Shown here: positions 10,737 through 20,127 of the stretch, in pieces
Layout of the letters: each line of letters begins with the position of its first letter
Position numbering within the stretch: the stretch's first letter is position 1
Source: an uncultured Candidatus Saccharibacteria bacterium
Lineage (GTDB): Bacteria; Patescibacteriota; Saccharimonadia; Saccharimonadales; Saccharimonadaceae
Assembly (NCBI GenBank): GCA_947303945.1
Contig: CAMYZS010000002.1
Coordinates: 23,548 to 87,547, forward strand
Direction: 5' to 3'
Length of the DNA: 64,000 nt
Notes under the pieces: generated by a model
Database searches by the model: none
What the model was told of the DNA's origin: nothing
What the model saw: the letters and a program-made list of their open reading frames with translations, nothing else
Made by a program: the position numbers and the translations under genes

Positions 10737-11599
10737 TTATTTGTCTCCTTTTTGTGAAAATCAATTTTTGTGCCATCTTCGAATTCGACATAAGCCGGCT
10801 TATGAGTTTTACGTTGGTCGAGTGATGGCAGTTGCATATAATCTTCGCCATAGATATGTGTTAAGAACAGTTTATAATCGTGCGGGATAGCATATTTCTT
10901 GCCTTCAAAGTCAGCTTTTTTGAGCGGAAAGATACTATTACGTGGCCAGGTGCGATTGCGCACGTCTTTGCGATTGTTATAACATACGAGATTTGGCGAG
11001 TTTTCATCGGTATTCGATGCGCATACGCGGTATAGTTTTTTAATAAGCAGACGACGTGGCGTAATTTTGGCGATAATGTTTTTGATTCTATTATTAAAAG
11101 TATTGTCAAAGCTAATATTGATACTACTTTTGCGTATTATTAACTCGGCATAAAATTGTTTGCGATGTTTGTTGCGTGCTAATTCGTCGAAATCATCAGA
11201 TGCATTATCGAAAGGCATAATATCAACCCAAATACCGGTTGGCCCATTATAGTTTTTTTGGATACTGTCCTCAAAAAATTTAGTTTTAATGTTACGAACT
11301 TTCATGAATGGCAACCAGAATTCTGGATTAGTATCGTAGCAATCGAGTTGGAATTTGTCGGTATCTTGCCAGAGTTTGATGAATTTGTCATAGTCGGCGC
11401 GCGGCATAGCGAGATCGATATCGTCATCCCATGGAATATAGCCTTTATGGCGAATCGCACCTAAACATGTGCCGCCATAAAGCATGACTCGTAGATTGTG
11501 CTGTTTGCAAAAGTCGAAAATATAATCGAGAATTTCAATTTGAACTTCGCGTAGTTTCTTTAAGTATGTTTGGTCGGATATGTTATTTTTTACAGTCAC
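10733..11599 (-). CDS. LicD family phosphotransferase
   Basis: LYGGTCLGAIRHKGYIPWDDDIDLAMPRADYDKF signature. Confidence 0.93.
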   Translation of the reverse strand: MTVKNNISDQTYLKKLREVQIEILDYIFDFCKQHNLRVMLYGGTCLGAIRHKGYIPWDDDIDLAMPRADYDKFIKLWQDTDKFQLDCYDTNPEFWLPFMKVRNIKTKFFEDSIQKNYNGPTGIWVDIMPFDNASDDFDELARNKHRKQFYAELIIRKSSINISFDNTFNNRIKNIIAKITPRRLLIKKLYRVCASNTDENSPNLVCYNNRKDVRNRTWPRNSIFPLKKADFEGKKYAIPHDYKLFLTHIYGEDYMQLPSLDQRKTHKPAYVEFEDGTKIDFHKKETNK

Positions 11600-11608
11600 A
11601 TCTTTCTC

Positions 11609-13132
11609 CTAATGGCGTTGTTTAATGTAGGCTTTTAAAGTTTGTAAATCTTTGCGGAAAAACAAATAGCTGACAGTGCAGTATATTATAACAAAGATGC
11701 CGCAATAAATAAGAGCATGAACTATCCAGCTTTTGATGGTATATTCGGTGATCGGGAATACGGATATACAAAGAAGAACGCCGAGGGTTGTTGGGATTGC
11801 GAAGGCGGCGAAGCGATTGACGAAGCGCATGAATGGGCGGTTTAGCAAATGGTCGCGGAGGTACCAGATTTGAAAGACTGTGCGATAGGTCATTGCGACA
11901 AGTGTACCAATGGCGACACCGACGAGCCCGAGTTTTTGGACGAGGATAATCGATATTAGAATATTTATTCCGGCCTCGATATAGGCTTCTTTGGTCATAT
12001 CTTTAAATTTGCCCGCCATATAAGCTAGGCGTACGTATGGGTTGCGGATTACATAGACTGCTTCGCCGAGTAGAAATAGTACGCCGAAGAGTGGCTCGCA
12101 ATAGCTAACGTCAGTAACATTGTGAGTGTAAATCATGACGAAAGGTGTAATTAGTAAGCTGCCAATTGTAAATAATGAGAATGTAATAAAGAAGATAATA
12201 AATTCGAACAGATCGAACTTTCGATTGAGCTCTGCCTCGTCGCCAATAGCATAGAGATTACCGATTGATGGTGCAATGCCATTTGATAAAGAGATTACGA
12301 GATTACGCAGACCGGTAGTGATGAGTCCGTAGATACCGTAGACTGATACGGTTTCGAGGCGCGTAAAAATAGTGAGTAAAGTTACGTCGGTGTTGCTATG
12401 GATGAAATATGCGACATTGATAGACAAGCCGTCCCATCGGCTAGATATGAGCTTATTGTCGTATGTGGCCTTCTTGTCGATCTTGAAATATTTGTTAACG
12501 TAATGGTGATAGACAATTGGTTGCAGGCAGAAGATAAGCGCGGAGGTTAATTTAAGAATGTGGATATTTGGGAAGAACTTAACGATGAGGATGGCTGAGA
12601 CTGCGTCGAGGATAGTGAGGATGATTTGTGAAAAATACACAATGTAGCCGCGTCGACTAGCGTTTAGAAGGTTTTTGTAGCTAAATGAGAAGCAATATTG
12701 CGAGAACAGTTTAATGGCCAGAATTATTGTAAGCGATGAGATAAAGCTATAACTGAATGAGTTGTTGGATAAGAGCGGGTAGATGAAGGCTAAGACAATT
12801 GCGTAACCGATTAAAATATATGAGATATGGCGAAAAAAGCGAGTGCTAGTGCGAATAACTTTACTGATGGTTTCTTTGTCGCCTTTGGCGATAGGCTTAT
12901 AGAGCCGTGCCATAATGACACTATTAAAGCCGCCTTCGAGCAGTGAAACATAATTGAGGAATTGATTTAGTGACGACACGAGACCGTTAGTTTCAGAGCC
13001 GAAGGTGCTTAAAATGAGGCGCGGAATAATGAAGCCGTTGATAATAGTGACGACTTGCAAGAGAAGGCTCGAAAAAGTATTTAGCAACCCAACTGGGGCT
13101 TTTTTGCGTGTTTGGCGGCCAGTTTTTGACAT
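11609..13132 (-). CDS. Polysaccharide flippase (Wzx/MATE-like)
   Basis: 507 aa, about 12-14 TM helices, in polysaccharide cluster. Confidence 0.8.
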   Translation of the reverse strand: MSKTGRQTRKKAPVGLLNTFSSLLLQVVTIINGFIIPRLILSTFGSETNGLVSSLNQFLNYVSLLEGGFNSVIMARLYKPIAKGDKETISKVIRTSTRFFRHISYILIGYAIVLAFIYPLLSNNSFSYSFISSLTIILAIKLFSQYCFSFSYKNLLNASRRGYIVYFSQIILTILDAVSAILIVKFFPNIHILKLTSALIFCLQPIVYHHYVNKYFKIDKKATYDNKLISSRWDGLSINVAYFIHSNTDVTLLTIFTRLETVSVYGIYGLITTGLRNLVISLSNGIAPSIGNLYAIGDEAELNRKFDLFEFIIFFITFSLFTIGSLLITPFVMIYTHNVTDVSYCEPLFGVLFLLGEAVYVIRNPYVRLAYMAGKFKDMTKEAYIEAGINILISIILVQKLGLVGVAIGTLVAMTYRTVFQIWYLRDHLLNRPFMRFVNRFAAFAIPTTLGVLLCISVFPITEYTIKSWIVHALIYCGIFVIIYCTVSYLFFRKDLQTLKAYIKQRH

Positions 13133-13153
13133 GAGTATATTATATTATCTTCT

Positions 13154-14209
13154 CTAGGCTTCGTCGAGTAGGTTGAGATAGCGTTCGAGGCACCAGACTA
13201 GCCAGCGTTGATCGCCACTCATCGGATCGGTGCAATGTGGCCAAAATTCTGGGCGAGTTGGCCCTTGCCAATTACTAAACCATTCGTCCATTGGGCGCGG
13301 CATTGGTGTTTTTGGCGGAATTTCAAAACCTGGGTATAGCTTTGTAAATATCTCGCGAATTAGATATTTATTTTCGCCGTTTCGGATACGTTTAAGGTCG
13401 AGTGGGACGTCAAGAACAGTATTGGAGTATGGTAAGAAATACTCAATGTTGGCCGTTTCGCAGGCATTATAGTATGAGTTTAGAGCTTCTTTCATGAACG
13501 GATGAGTATTAAATTTATGTACGTCGATATAGCCATTTTGCTCGCATTGGTGAATGGGGTCTAGTACTAGGTCGCTTTCTTTGAGCGCGGCATATGGTTT
13601 AACGTAGGCATAACGATCGACGAATTGTCCGACGGTCCAGTCTTGTGACAAAAGTATGCTCAGACCGCCATAGTTGAGGTCGGCGCTTTCGCCGTAGATT
13701 AACACATCGACGCCATCTTTCTTTGCCTGAAGGCCGGCTTTATACATTTGTACTTCGATGGAATGAAAAGGCATTCCCTTGTGTTTGAGTAGGGTTGGCG
13801 TATAGTTCTCGAAATCTTCCCAATATATTTCTACGATGCGATGGTCTAAACCGCATTCTTTAGCATATTTTGCGGCACCTGGAGTCTCATCTGTAACTTC
13901 TTGACCGGGGACAACGCATTTAAAGGTGTAAGCAATTGTACCTTTTGGGAGAAATCTCGCAAGAATACCAGAGTCGATGCCGCCAGAAAGACAAAGGGCT
14001 ACTTTCTTTCCAGTCGCGACAAGTTTTTCGACCTGCGTTTGAAGGGCGATATGTAGTTCGTCAGATGAATGGATTTTGATGCGATTTTCTGGTATTTCGT
14101 GAGTATTGCGGCTGTACTTGTTTGAAAAAGTTTTATTATCATCGATAATTGTGCGATACATAAGATATGAGCTAGCGCAGTATCGACGATCTTCTATTAA
14201 TTCTTTCAT
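13154..14209 (-). CDS. Asparagine-synthase-like PP-loop protein lacking a glutaminase domain
   Basis: VALCLSGGIDSGILARFL PP-loop; no N-terminal class II GATase. Confidence 0.8.
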   Translation of the reverse strand: MKELIEDRRYCASSYLMYRTIIDDNKTFSNKYSRNTHEIPENRIKIHSSDELHIALQTQVEKLVATGKKVALCLSGGIDSGILARFLPKGTIAYTFKCVVPGQEVTDETPGAAKYAKECGLDHRIVEIYWEDFENYTPTLLKHKGMPFHSIEVQMYKAGLQAKKDGVDVLIYGESADLNYGGLSILLSQDWTVGQFVDRYAYVKPYAALKESDLVLDPIHQCEQNGYIDVHKFNTHPFMKEALNSYYNACETANIEYFLPYSNTVLDVPLDLKRIRNGENKYLIREIFTKLYPGFEIPPKTPMPRPMDEWFSNWQGPTRPEFWPHCTDPMSGDQRWLVWCLERYLNLLDEA

Positions 14210-14652
14210 TATTTTAAATCTCCTAAATCTTGTGATTTTTTATTACGAACAGCGGTGAGCGCCTTGCTGATTTGAGTGCTAGAGATTCCTTTGGTGTATG
14301 GGAAATAAACGATTTTTATGCCAGCTTCGGCGAATTCTTTTTCGTAGTTTAGCCATTTTTCGGTGCCATACCAATCGTCGCCGACGAAGAGGTAGCTAGC
14401 GCCGAGTTTTTTGCACATAGCGAGTTTATCCATATCTTCTTGCGGCACGACAGCATCGACATATTTACAGCAGCGAACTATTTCGGAACGGTCTTCATAT
14501 GGAATCATACATTTTTTCCCCTTATATTTGACGAGTTCATCGACAGTGACGCCTACTACGAGTTTGTCGCACATACCTTTGGCGTTCTTGAGGAGCTTGA
14601 GGTGACCAATATGAAAGAGGTCGTAAACTCCAGCCGTATAGCCAATAATCAT
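14209..14652 (-). CDS. Glycerol-3-phosphate cytidylyltransferase-like (TagD family)
   Basis: GYTAGVYDLFHIGHLKLLKNAK, ISSTQI motifs. Confidence 0.85.
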   Translation of the reverse strand: MIIGYTAGVYDLFHIGHLKLLKNAKGMCDKLVVGVTVDELVKYKGKKCMIPYEDRSEIVRCCKYVDAVVPQEDMDKLAMCKKLGASYLFVGDDWYGTEKWLNYEKEFAEAGIKIVYFPYTKGISSTQISKALTAVRNKKSQDLGDLK

Positions 14653-14746
14653 TTATTTTTCCTTCGCTTAGCTAATAGTTTTTAGTATAACAGAATTTTT
14701 AATTGATGAAAAAGGCCCCAAACGTTTTTTTGTTTGAGGCTTTATG

Positions 14747-15028
14747 TTAGACACTCCAGCTTAACCATACTTTGTCCCATTCATTGGCAATGGCGGCGGT
14801 CGCTTGGCGCTGATTGCTGTCACTGATTTTACAGTTCATGTATATTAAGAAGTCCCTCGGAATGGCATCATCTCTTGTGGCGCGGTAACAGTTGTCGGCT
14901 CTCCATTTATTGCCTAGATCACCTTTCCATATTTTGGGGACATTGAAGTAGTAGCGCTTATGCTCGTACGCCGCCGATCTGGCGCACTCGTTGATAAAAA
15001 CAAACGGGATATGTATTTTATTAGACAT
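14747..15028 (-). CDS. Small orphan protein
   Basis: ORF to 15082, but SD-like GGAGGA lies just before the ATG at 15028 (MSNKIHIPF...). Confidence 0.5.
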   Translation of the reverse strand: MSNKIHIPFVFINECARSAAYEHKRYYFNVPKIWKGDLGNKWRADNCYRATRDDAIPRDFLIYMNCKISDSNQRQATAAIANEWDKVWLSWSV

Positions 15029-15192
15029 AGCGAGCTGTCCTCCTTTCGAAAGTTTCAAAGATATGTTGGATATCTTCTTCATGGAGCCTTAACAAAAGAC
15101 CTGTGGTATTATCGGCTATCTATAAATAAAAGTCAAGAGGTGATACGTAATTAATTAGTGTTATTTTGGCATGCTAATGTTAAAATGATGAT

Positions 15193-16770
15193 ATGAAGAA
15201 AATGATACTTGGATTTTGCATAATATTATTAACAGCATGTCTGTTTGCGCCAAAGCTGGTTTTTGCGGATGGTGCGTGCGAGGTGGCTGGAGTTGATGAT
15301 CTGTTAATTTGTGGCACTCCAGGTAGCGACGAAGAGACTGCTTTGCAAGACACGATTAAGAATTTCTTGAATACGGTGTATCTTTGGCTGGGTATAATTG
15401 CTGTCGTTGTAGTTGTTATTGGCGGTGTCAAGTATATGATATCCCAGGGAGATTCCGGACAAACTCAAGCTGCAAAAAACGCCATCACTTATTCTTTGGT
15501 CGGCTTAGTCGTTACTTTGGCGGCTTTTGCGATTACGAACTTCTTTATTGACGCATTGGAGGGGCGATCGCCTAGTGGGCAGGTAGCGACTGAGGGGGGT
15601 GGTGAGGCCGAGGGTGGTGGTAGTGGCGGCGCAGAAGAACCGTCTGCACCGAAAGAAAAGCGTGATGAGGTGAAGGCGGTTGTAATGTTGTCTTCTACGA
15701 AATTAATAATCGGAGATAAGGCTAAGCTAAGCGCTAAGGTTTTACCAGATTACGCCAAGGATAAGACAATCACTTGGTCGACGGATAATGCGAACGTGGT
15801 GAGTGTGGATTATAGTGGCAATATTGAAGCGAAGAAAGATGGCGAGGCAAATATTAAGGCGACTTCTAGTAATGGTAAATCAGCAGTAACGAAGGTTACG
15901 GTAACAAAGCCGATTGAAGTTGAATCGATTTCGCTTGAAAAAGATAGTATAACGATTAAAAAAGGCGAAACGACAAGCGTGAGAGCGACAGTCATGCCTA
16001 GCAAAGCCACAAATAAGTCTTTAACTTGGAAGTCGAGCAATAGCGCTATCGCCACGGTTGACTCTACTACTGGTAAAATTACGGGCAAGAAAGAGGGGAA
16101 TACTACTGTTACGGTGTCGTCAAATAATAAAAAGACCGCTTCGCTAAAAGTTAGCGTTACCGATCCGAGTGCGCAACATGCAATTAAGATTACGCAGCAG
16201 TTGAAGGATAGTCTAAACTATTATTATCAGACGAATTATATGAGTAATGATGCTTCTTGTCGTAGCAATTATGGTGGTGTTACCTGTGGCCTTTCCTCAT
16301 ATCTTGCATTAGTAAAGATTTTGACAGGCAAGGATCATGATTACCACGCATTTGCGCAGGAAGGGTGTAGTACGGGCTTCTTTAATGGTGAAGGTGCTAC
16401 GTGGGAAGTTGTGAGCAGAGATAGGAAGAGCTATTATGAAAATAAATACGGCATCGAGGGTAAGCCAATCCCAAATACCTGGGAATCGATTACGAGCGAG
16501 CTAAAGAAGGGGCATCCAATGGCGATTCTAGTAAGGGGGACTGGCGGCTTCCGCGGCACGTCGCACGATGGCATGCATTATGTAATTCTGATTTCTTATC
16601 GGTCGAATAATGGTGGCGAGGTTTATGCTTGGAACCCAGTATTAGATAGTTCGCGTTTAGGTGGCACGAGGGGCGGAAATTGGCTGAGTAAGAATCAGAT
16701 TATACAATACGCCATTAATCGGAGACCAAATACAGGTTCATTGCCGTGGGCGGCATGGAAAAAGAAATAA
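15193..16770 (+). CDS. Signal peptide + VirB2/TrbC-like pilin region + two Big_2-like Ig domains + C39-like cysteine peptidase
   Basis: Signal peptide; LNTVYLWLGIIAVVVVVIGGVKYMISQGDSGQTQAAKNAITYSLVGLVVTLAAFAITNFF; two Ig repeats (KLIIGDKAKLSAKVLPDYAKDKTITWSTDNANVVSVD / SITIKKGETTSVRATVMPSKATNKSLTWKSSNSAIATVD); Cys (YGGVTCGLSSYLA) and His (HDGMHYVILISY) motifs. Confidence 0.85.
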   Translation: MKKMILGFCIILLTACLFAPKLVFADGACEVAGVDDLLICGTPGSDEETALQDTIKNFLNTVYLWLGIIAVVVVVIGGVKYMISQGDSGQTQAAKNAITYSLVGLVVTLAAFAITNFFIDALEGRSPSGQVATEGGGEAEGGGSGGAEEPSAPKEKRDEVKAVVMLSSTKLIIGDKAKLSAKVLPDYAKDKTITWSTDNANVVSVDYSGNIEAKKDGEANIKATSSNGKSAVTKVTVTKPIEVESISLEKDSITIKKGETTSVRATVMPSKATNKSLTWKSSNSAIATVDSTTGKITGKKEGNTTVTVSSNNKKTASLKVSVTDPSAQHAIKITQQLKDSLNYYYQTNYMSNDASCRSNYGGVTCGLSSYLALVKILTGKDHDYHAFAQEGCSTGFFNGEGATWEVVSRDRKSYYENKYGIEGKPIPNTWESITSELKKGHPMAILVRGTGGFRGTSHDGMHYVILISYRSNNGGEVYAWNPVLDSSRLGGTRGGNWLSKNQIIQYAINRRPNTGSLPWAAWKKK

Positions 16771-16774
16771 TACC

Positions 16775-17359
16775 TTATTTCTTAGCTAGATAATCTTCGA
16801 TGGCTTCGGTTTTGAGTTCATAGTCATTGGTGGTTTTGCCGTCGAAGTGCTGAAAACCTCCCTGCACTTCCGCAATTGAGCCGTTAAGTGCATTCTTGCG
16901 ATATTGAAATTTTAGATTATAGATATAATCAACGCCGTCGTCTTGCGTGACACAGAAATCGACGAATTCTTGCCGATTATCGTCGACCAAGTTGTAGCAG
17001 TTTGTCTTTTTGTCATGCTTGACATTTTGGTCTAGCTTGCCATCTTTAATAACTTCATTGACTGTGTCGAGCATCATATTATTATCGACGGAATAATAGA
17101 AATCGAGCATCGTGGAGTAGCCTTCGCGATGTCTGAATCTTTCTTCGATTGGACCAACGGCATCGAGTGCGACATTGTCGCCATAAATGACGTCAGCCTC
17201 GTCTTCCCCAGTTTTTTGTTTGTTGTTTTGTATGAGGAGGACGATAAGGGCGATAATAATAGCTACAGTAAGCGTGCTAATAATAGCAATAATAATAATT
17301 TTAGTTTTATTCTTAGGGGTTGTAATTTGATCGTTGTTCATTAAGTTTAAGTTTATCAT
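16775..17359 (-). CDS. Single-TM anchored hypothetical protein
   Basis: N-terminal TM (KIIIIAIISTLTVAIIIALIVLLI), extracytoplasmic-like domain. Confidence 0.6.
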   Translation of the reverse strand: MINLNLMNNDQITTPKNKTKIIIIAIISTLTVAIIIALIVLLIQNNKQKTGEDEADVIYGDNVALDAVGPIEERFRHREGYSTMLDFYYSVDNNMMLDTVNEVIKDGKLDQNVKHDKKTNCYNLVDDNRQEFVDFCVTQDDGVDYIYNLKFQYRKNALNGSIAEVQGGFQHFDGKTTNDYELKTEAIEDYLAKK

Positions 17360-17421
17360 AATATTGGTTAGTTGTGCCTATTCTTAATTTTGATAGTTCT
17401 TGATGTTATGCAACTTTACTA

Positions 17422-17450
17422 TTGACAAATAATACGCTATGTGCTACAAT
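17422..17450 (+). promoter_or_regulatory. Sigma70-like promoter of the putative ncRNA
   Basis: TTGACA (17422-17427), 17-bp spacer, TACAAT (17445-17450). Confidence 0.8.
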
Positions 17451-17456
17451 TAAGAT

Positions 17457-17754
17457 GACTCTTGCGAGCTAGCCGTCTAACTTATCTAGTAGTTAGCGGT
17501 TTAGCTAATGAAGGCGCAAGACGTACAATTAACCGGAGAGCGAATTTTAGAAGAGTGCGCGCTGTAGGGGCGCAGGGCTTTGTGCCCCATAGGGCCTGTT
17601 GGCGTTTCCTCCTTTCCTTCATGCGGATGAAACGTTGGGAGTCTCCCCGTTATTCAGACTCCCCCCATAAGCATTTTTCTAGTTCGCTTCTCCCCTGGGG
17701 AAAAATCCCCATTTTAAAACATCCAAATAAGCCCCCTTTTAAAGGGGGCTTTTA
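17457..17754 (+). ncRNA. Putative structured non-coding RNA, unknown family
   Basis: Strong promoter upstream, rho-independent terminator at end, multiple helices by inspection, overlapping ORF not protein-like. Confidence 0.65.
17729..17754 (+). terminator. Rho-independent terminator
   Basis: AAGCCCCCTTTTAAAGGGGGCTTTT. Confidence 0.85.
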
Positions 17755-17802
17755 AATATTCTTTAAGTTTAGTGTTGTTGAGTAGTAGCGGGTAGATAAT
17801 GA

Positions 17803-18807
17803 TTAGCTATGATTTAGCTCTAAGTATTTGAGCGTATCGCGGATAGCATCTTCGACGCCAAGTTCGGCTTTCCAGCCAAGCTCTTGGTTAGCTTTAGCCG
17901 GATCGGCCCAATATTCTGCCAAATCGCCTGGGCGTGGACCGACGAAGTGATGTGGCAGTTTTTTGTTGGAGACTCGTTCATAGGCTTTAACTAATTCATA
18001 GACAGAAGTTGGTGTGCCGGTGCCGAGATTGTAAATTTGGACGCCTGGTTTCGAGTGGTCCAGGGCCGCCAAGTGACCTTTAGCGAGGTCGACGACATGG
18101 ATAAAATCGCGTCGGCAAGTGCCATCTGGCGTATCGTAGCCTTGACCGTAGATGTCGAGCATTTCAGTTTTGCCGGTAGCAACGCGCATGATGACTGGCA
18201 TGATGTTATTTGGGATACCGTTTGGATTCTCGCCAATTAATCCGGATGGATGGTTGCCGATTGGGTTGAAATAACGCAAAATTGAAACGCAGATTTCTGG
18301 GTAGGCTCTGTAAGCATCCTTAAGAATCTCTTCGATCATGTATTTAGTACGACCATAAGGGTTATTAATGTCGCGGCCAGTAGGCATATCTTCGGTGTAC
18401 TTTGGAAACTTCTGTTCGCCATAAACGGTGGCAGAGCTACTAAAGATTATTCTGCCAGCGCCATAATTAAACATGGCGTCGAGTAAGTTAATAGTGGCGC
18501 CGAGATTGGTGCGGTAATACAGTAAGGGGTCTTCAATAGATTCTGCGACAGCTTTGAGGCCGGCAAAATGCATGACGGTATTGTATTCGGTTTTCTCGAA
18601 GAGCTCGTTGAGCTTGTCCTTATCGAGCAGGTCGATTTGGTAAAAATTTGGTTTTTTACCGGTTATTTTTTCAATTTGGTCAATGACGGTAGCTTTACTA
18701 TTTGAGAGATTGTCGACAATATCGACATCGTAGCCGGCATTAAGCAGCTCAACGACGGTATGTGAGCCGATAAAGCCGGTGCCACCTGTAACTAATATCT
18801 TTTTCAT
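17803..18807 (-). CDS. galE: UDP-glucose 4-epimerase
   Basis: MKKILVTGGTGFIGSHTVVELLNAGY, SSSATVYGE, NNPYGRTKYMIEE; likely start 18807, not ORF start 18960. Confidence 0.93.
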   Translation of the reverse strand: MKKILVTGGTGFIGSHTVVELLNAGYDVDIVDNLSNSKATVIDQIEKITGKKPNFYQIDLLDKDKLNELFEKTEYNTVMHFAGLKAVAESIEDPLLYYRTNLGATINLLDAMFNYGAGRIIFSSSATVYGEQKFPKYTEDMPTGRDINNPYGRTKYMIEEILKDAYRAYPEICVSILRYFNPIGNHPSGLIGENPNGIPNNIMPVIMRVATGKTEMLDIYGQGYDTPDGTCRRDFIHVVDLAKGHLAALDHSKPGVQIYNLGTGTPTSVYELVKAYERVSNKKLPHHFVGPRPGDLAEYWADPAKANQELGWKAELGVEDAIRDTLKYLELNHS

Positions 18808-18886
18808 AATTGAGTATATTATAACATTTTTGATAAGAATTGGCGAATAAAAAATGGGAGGTTCGTAGTGGACCTCCCTGAAACAG

Positions 18887-19249
18887 TTAATCTTCTGCCG
18901 GGAATTTGTCTTTCCGGCCGTTTTTGCAGAGATAGCGACGAACTCCAGAAATGAGCCCAAGTTGCTGCTGCTGGATTATTCCATAGCTGCGCATTTCTAG
19001 GTCGTACTCCGTCAGGACGAGGATTGCCTCGACGGTCGTGAGGCCAGCTTCCCTGAGTGCCTCGCGCAGCTCAGGAGTAATATCTAACTCGTCGACGGAT
19101 GCGTTTCCGCTATGCGATACTGCGCCTACATATTCCTTAATCGGAGTATCGCTGGCGGGAGCAGTATATGTGCTCTCCTTATTGGGTGCTGCACCTGCGC
19201 TGGTGCTTCTCCGCTTATTTCTCTTCTTGATTCTCTTCGGTAATAACAT
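18887..19249 (-). CDS. Small basic protein with alpha-CTD/helix-hairpin-helix-like domain
   Basis: DITPELREALREAGLTTVEAILVLTEYDLEMRSYGIIQQQQLGLISGVRRYL resembles RpoA-CTD/HhH; SD GGGGAGG before ATG at 19249. Confidence 0.6.
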   Translation of the reverse strand: MLLPKRIKKRNKRRSTSAGAAPNKESTYTAPASDTPIKEYVGAVSHSGNASVDELDITPELREALREAGLTTVEAILVLTEYDLEMRSYGIIQQQQLGLISGVRRYLCKNGRKDKFPAED

Positions 19250-19276
19250 GCCGTTCCTCCCCTTCAAGAAAAATTA

Positions 19277-19888
19277 CTAAAATATAAGTCTTCGGATTTT
19301 CTTCTGGCACTTATCGCAGAAGCAGTTTAATCCCGAAGTGTCGCTTTTGGCGAGCATCAGGATGGTTTCTGGGTCACTAAGCAACATTAACACGCAATGC
19401 GTGCGATTACAATGATAGTTTGGCATTGTGTCGAGCAGAATTCGCGCAATGGCATTCTTTAGGAATACCGTGGCAACGCTTTCCAAGTCTTCGTCTTTGA
19501 CTTGGAAGTTTAACGAAGCGATTGCCATTTCGTGGTTGCTATATTCAAAGTATCTGCCTATATAGCACGTTTCCATTGGTTGTCTTGTAATGATAACGAA
19601 TGCGTCAAAGTTCTGCTGGTGAATCAGACGAGAACGTGCGAATATGTGGCTGAGCGTTTTGGATGCGTCAGCCACCCAGCCCTTTTCCTGGTGAATTCTT
19701 AATGTTTTAGCCAGGAAGTGTTCTGCGCCGCACGCAGGATCGAAGATGCCCCTAGAGCCACAGATGTGAAGAACATAGCCAGGAAATGTTTTTGAACATT
19801 CATCGATGGCGGAAATAAGATGTTTTTCTCCTTGTTCTCCGAAATCAGGCGTCCAAGCGATTGCGATTGTACTGTTTTTTTGTAACAT
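19277..19888 (-). CDS. Archaemetzincin-like protein with degenerate catalytic site (putative)
   Basis: CNRTHCVLM...CFCDKC resembles the CX4CXM...CXXC zinc site; SD CGGGGGAA before ATG at 19888; paralog of 20493-21134. Confidence 0.5.
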   Translation of the reverse strand: MLQKNSTIAIAWTPDFGEQGEKHLISAIDECSKTFPGYVLHICGSRGIFDPACGAEHFLAKTLRIHQEKGWVADASKTLSHIFARSRLIHQQNFDAFVIITRQPMETCYIGRYFEYSNHEMAIASLNFQVKDEDLESVATVFLKNAIARILLDTMPNYHCNRTHCVLMLLSDPETILMLAKSDTSGLNCFCDKCQKKIRRLIF

Positions 19889-20022
19889 GTTGTTATTCCC
19901 CCGATTAAACATATACAGATTCAAAAGATCAGCCTCGTGAGAGGATGAGTATACTATAGCCTATTTTAGGCGCTTTGTCAATTGACTAAATAAGTATATT
20001 TATGGTATTAAAATGGTTATCC

Positions 20023-20051
20023 TTGACAAATTCGCAATAATTTGCTATAAT
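20023..20051 (+). promoter_or_regulatory. Sigma70-like promoter
   Basis: TTGACA-17-TATAAT. Confidence 0.8.
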
Positions 20052-20127
20052 AAGGTCTTGGAAGTAATATGTGCGAACGGCGCAATACTAGTAATTTACT
20101 AGGCTTAAGAAAGCGAGGAGGGGGAGT

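Noticed and set aside
17457-17754. RNase P RNA, tmRNA or SRP RNA
   Set aside because: No GAGGAAAGTCC-like, tRNA-like CCA end or GGAA-type SRP signature seen by eye; needs Infernal to be sure
17462-17755. 97-aa ORF on + strand
   Set aside because: TTG start, no SD, composition typical of a structured RNA read as protein; better explained as ncRNA
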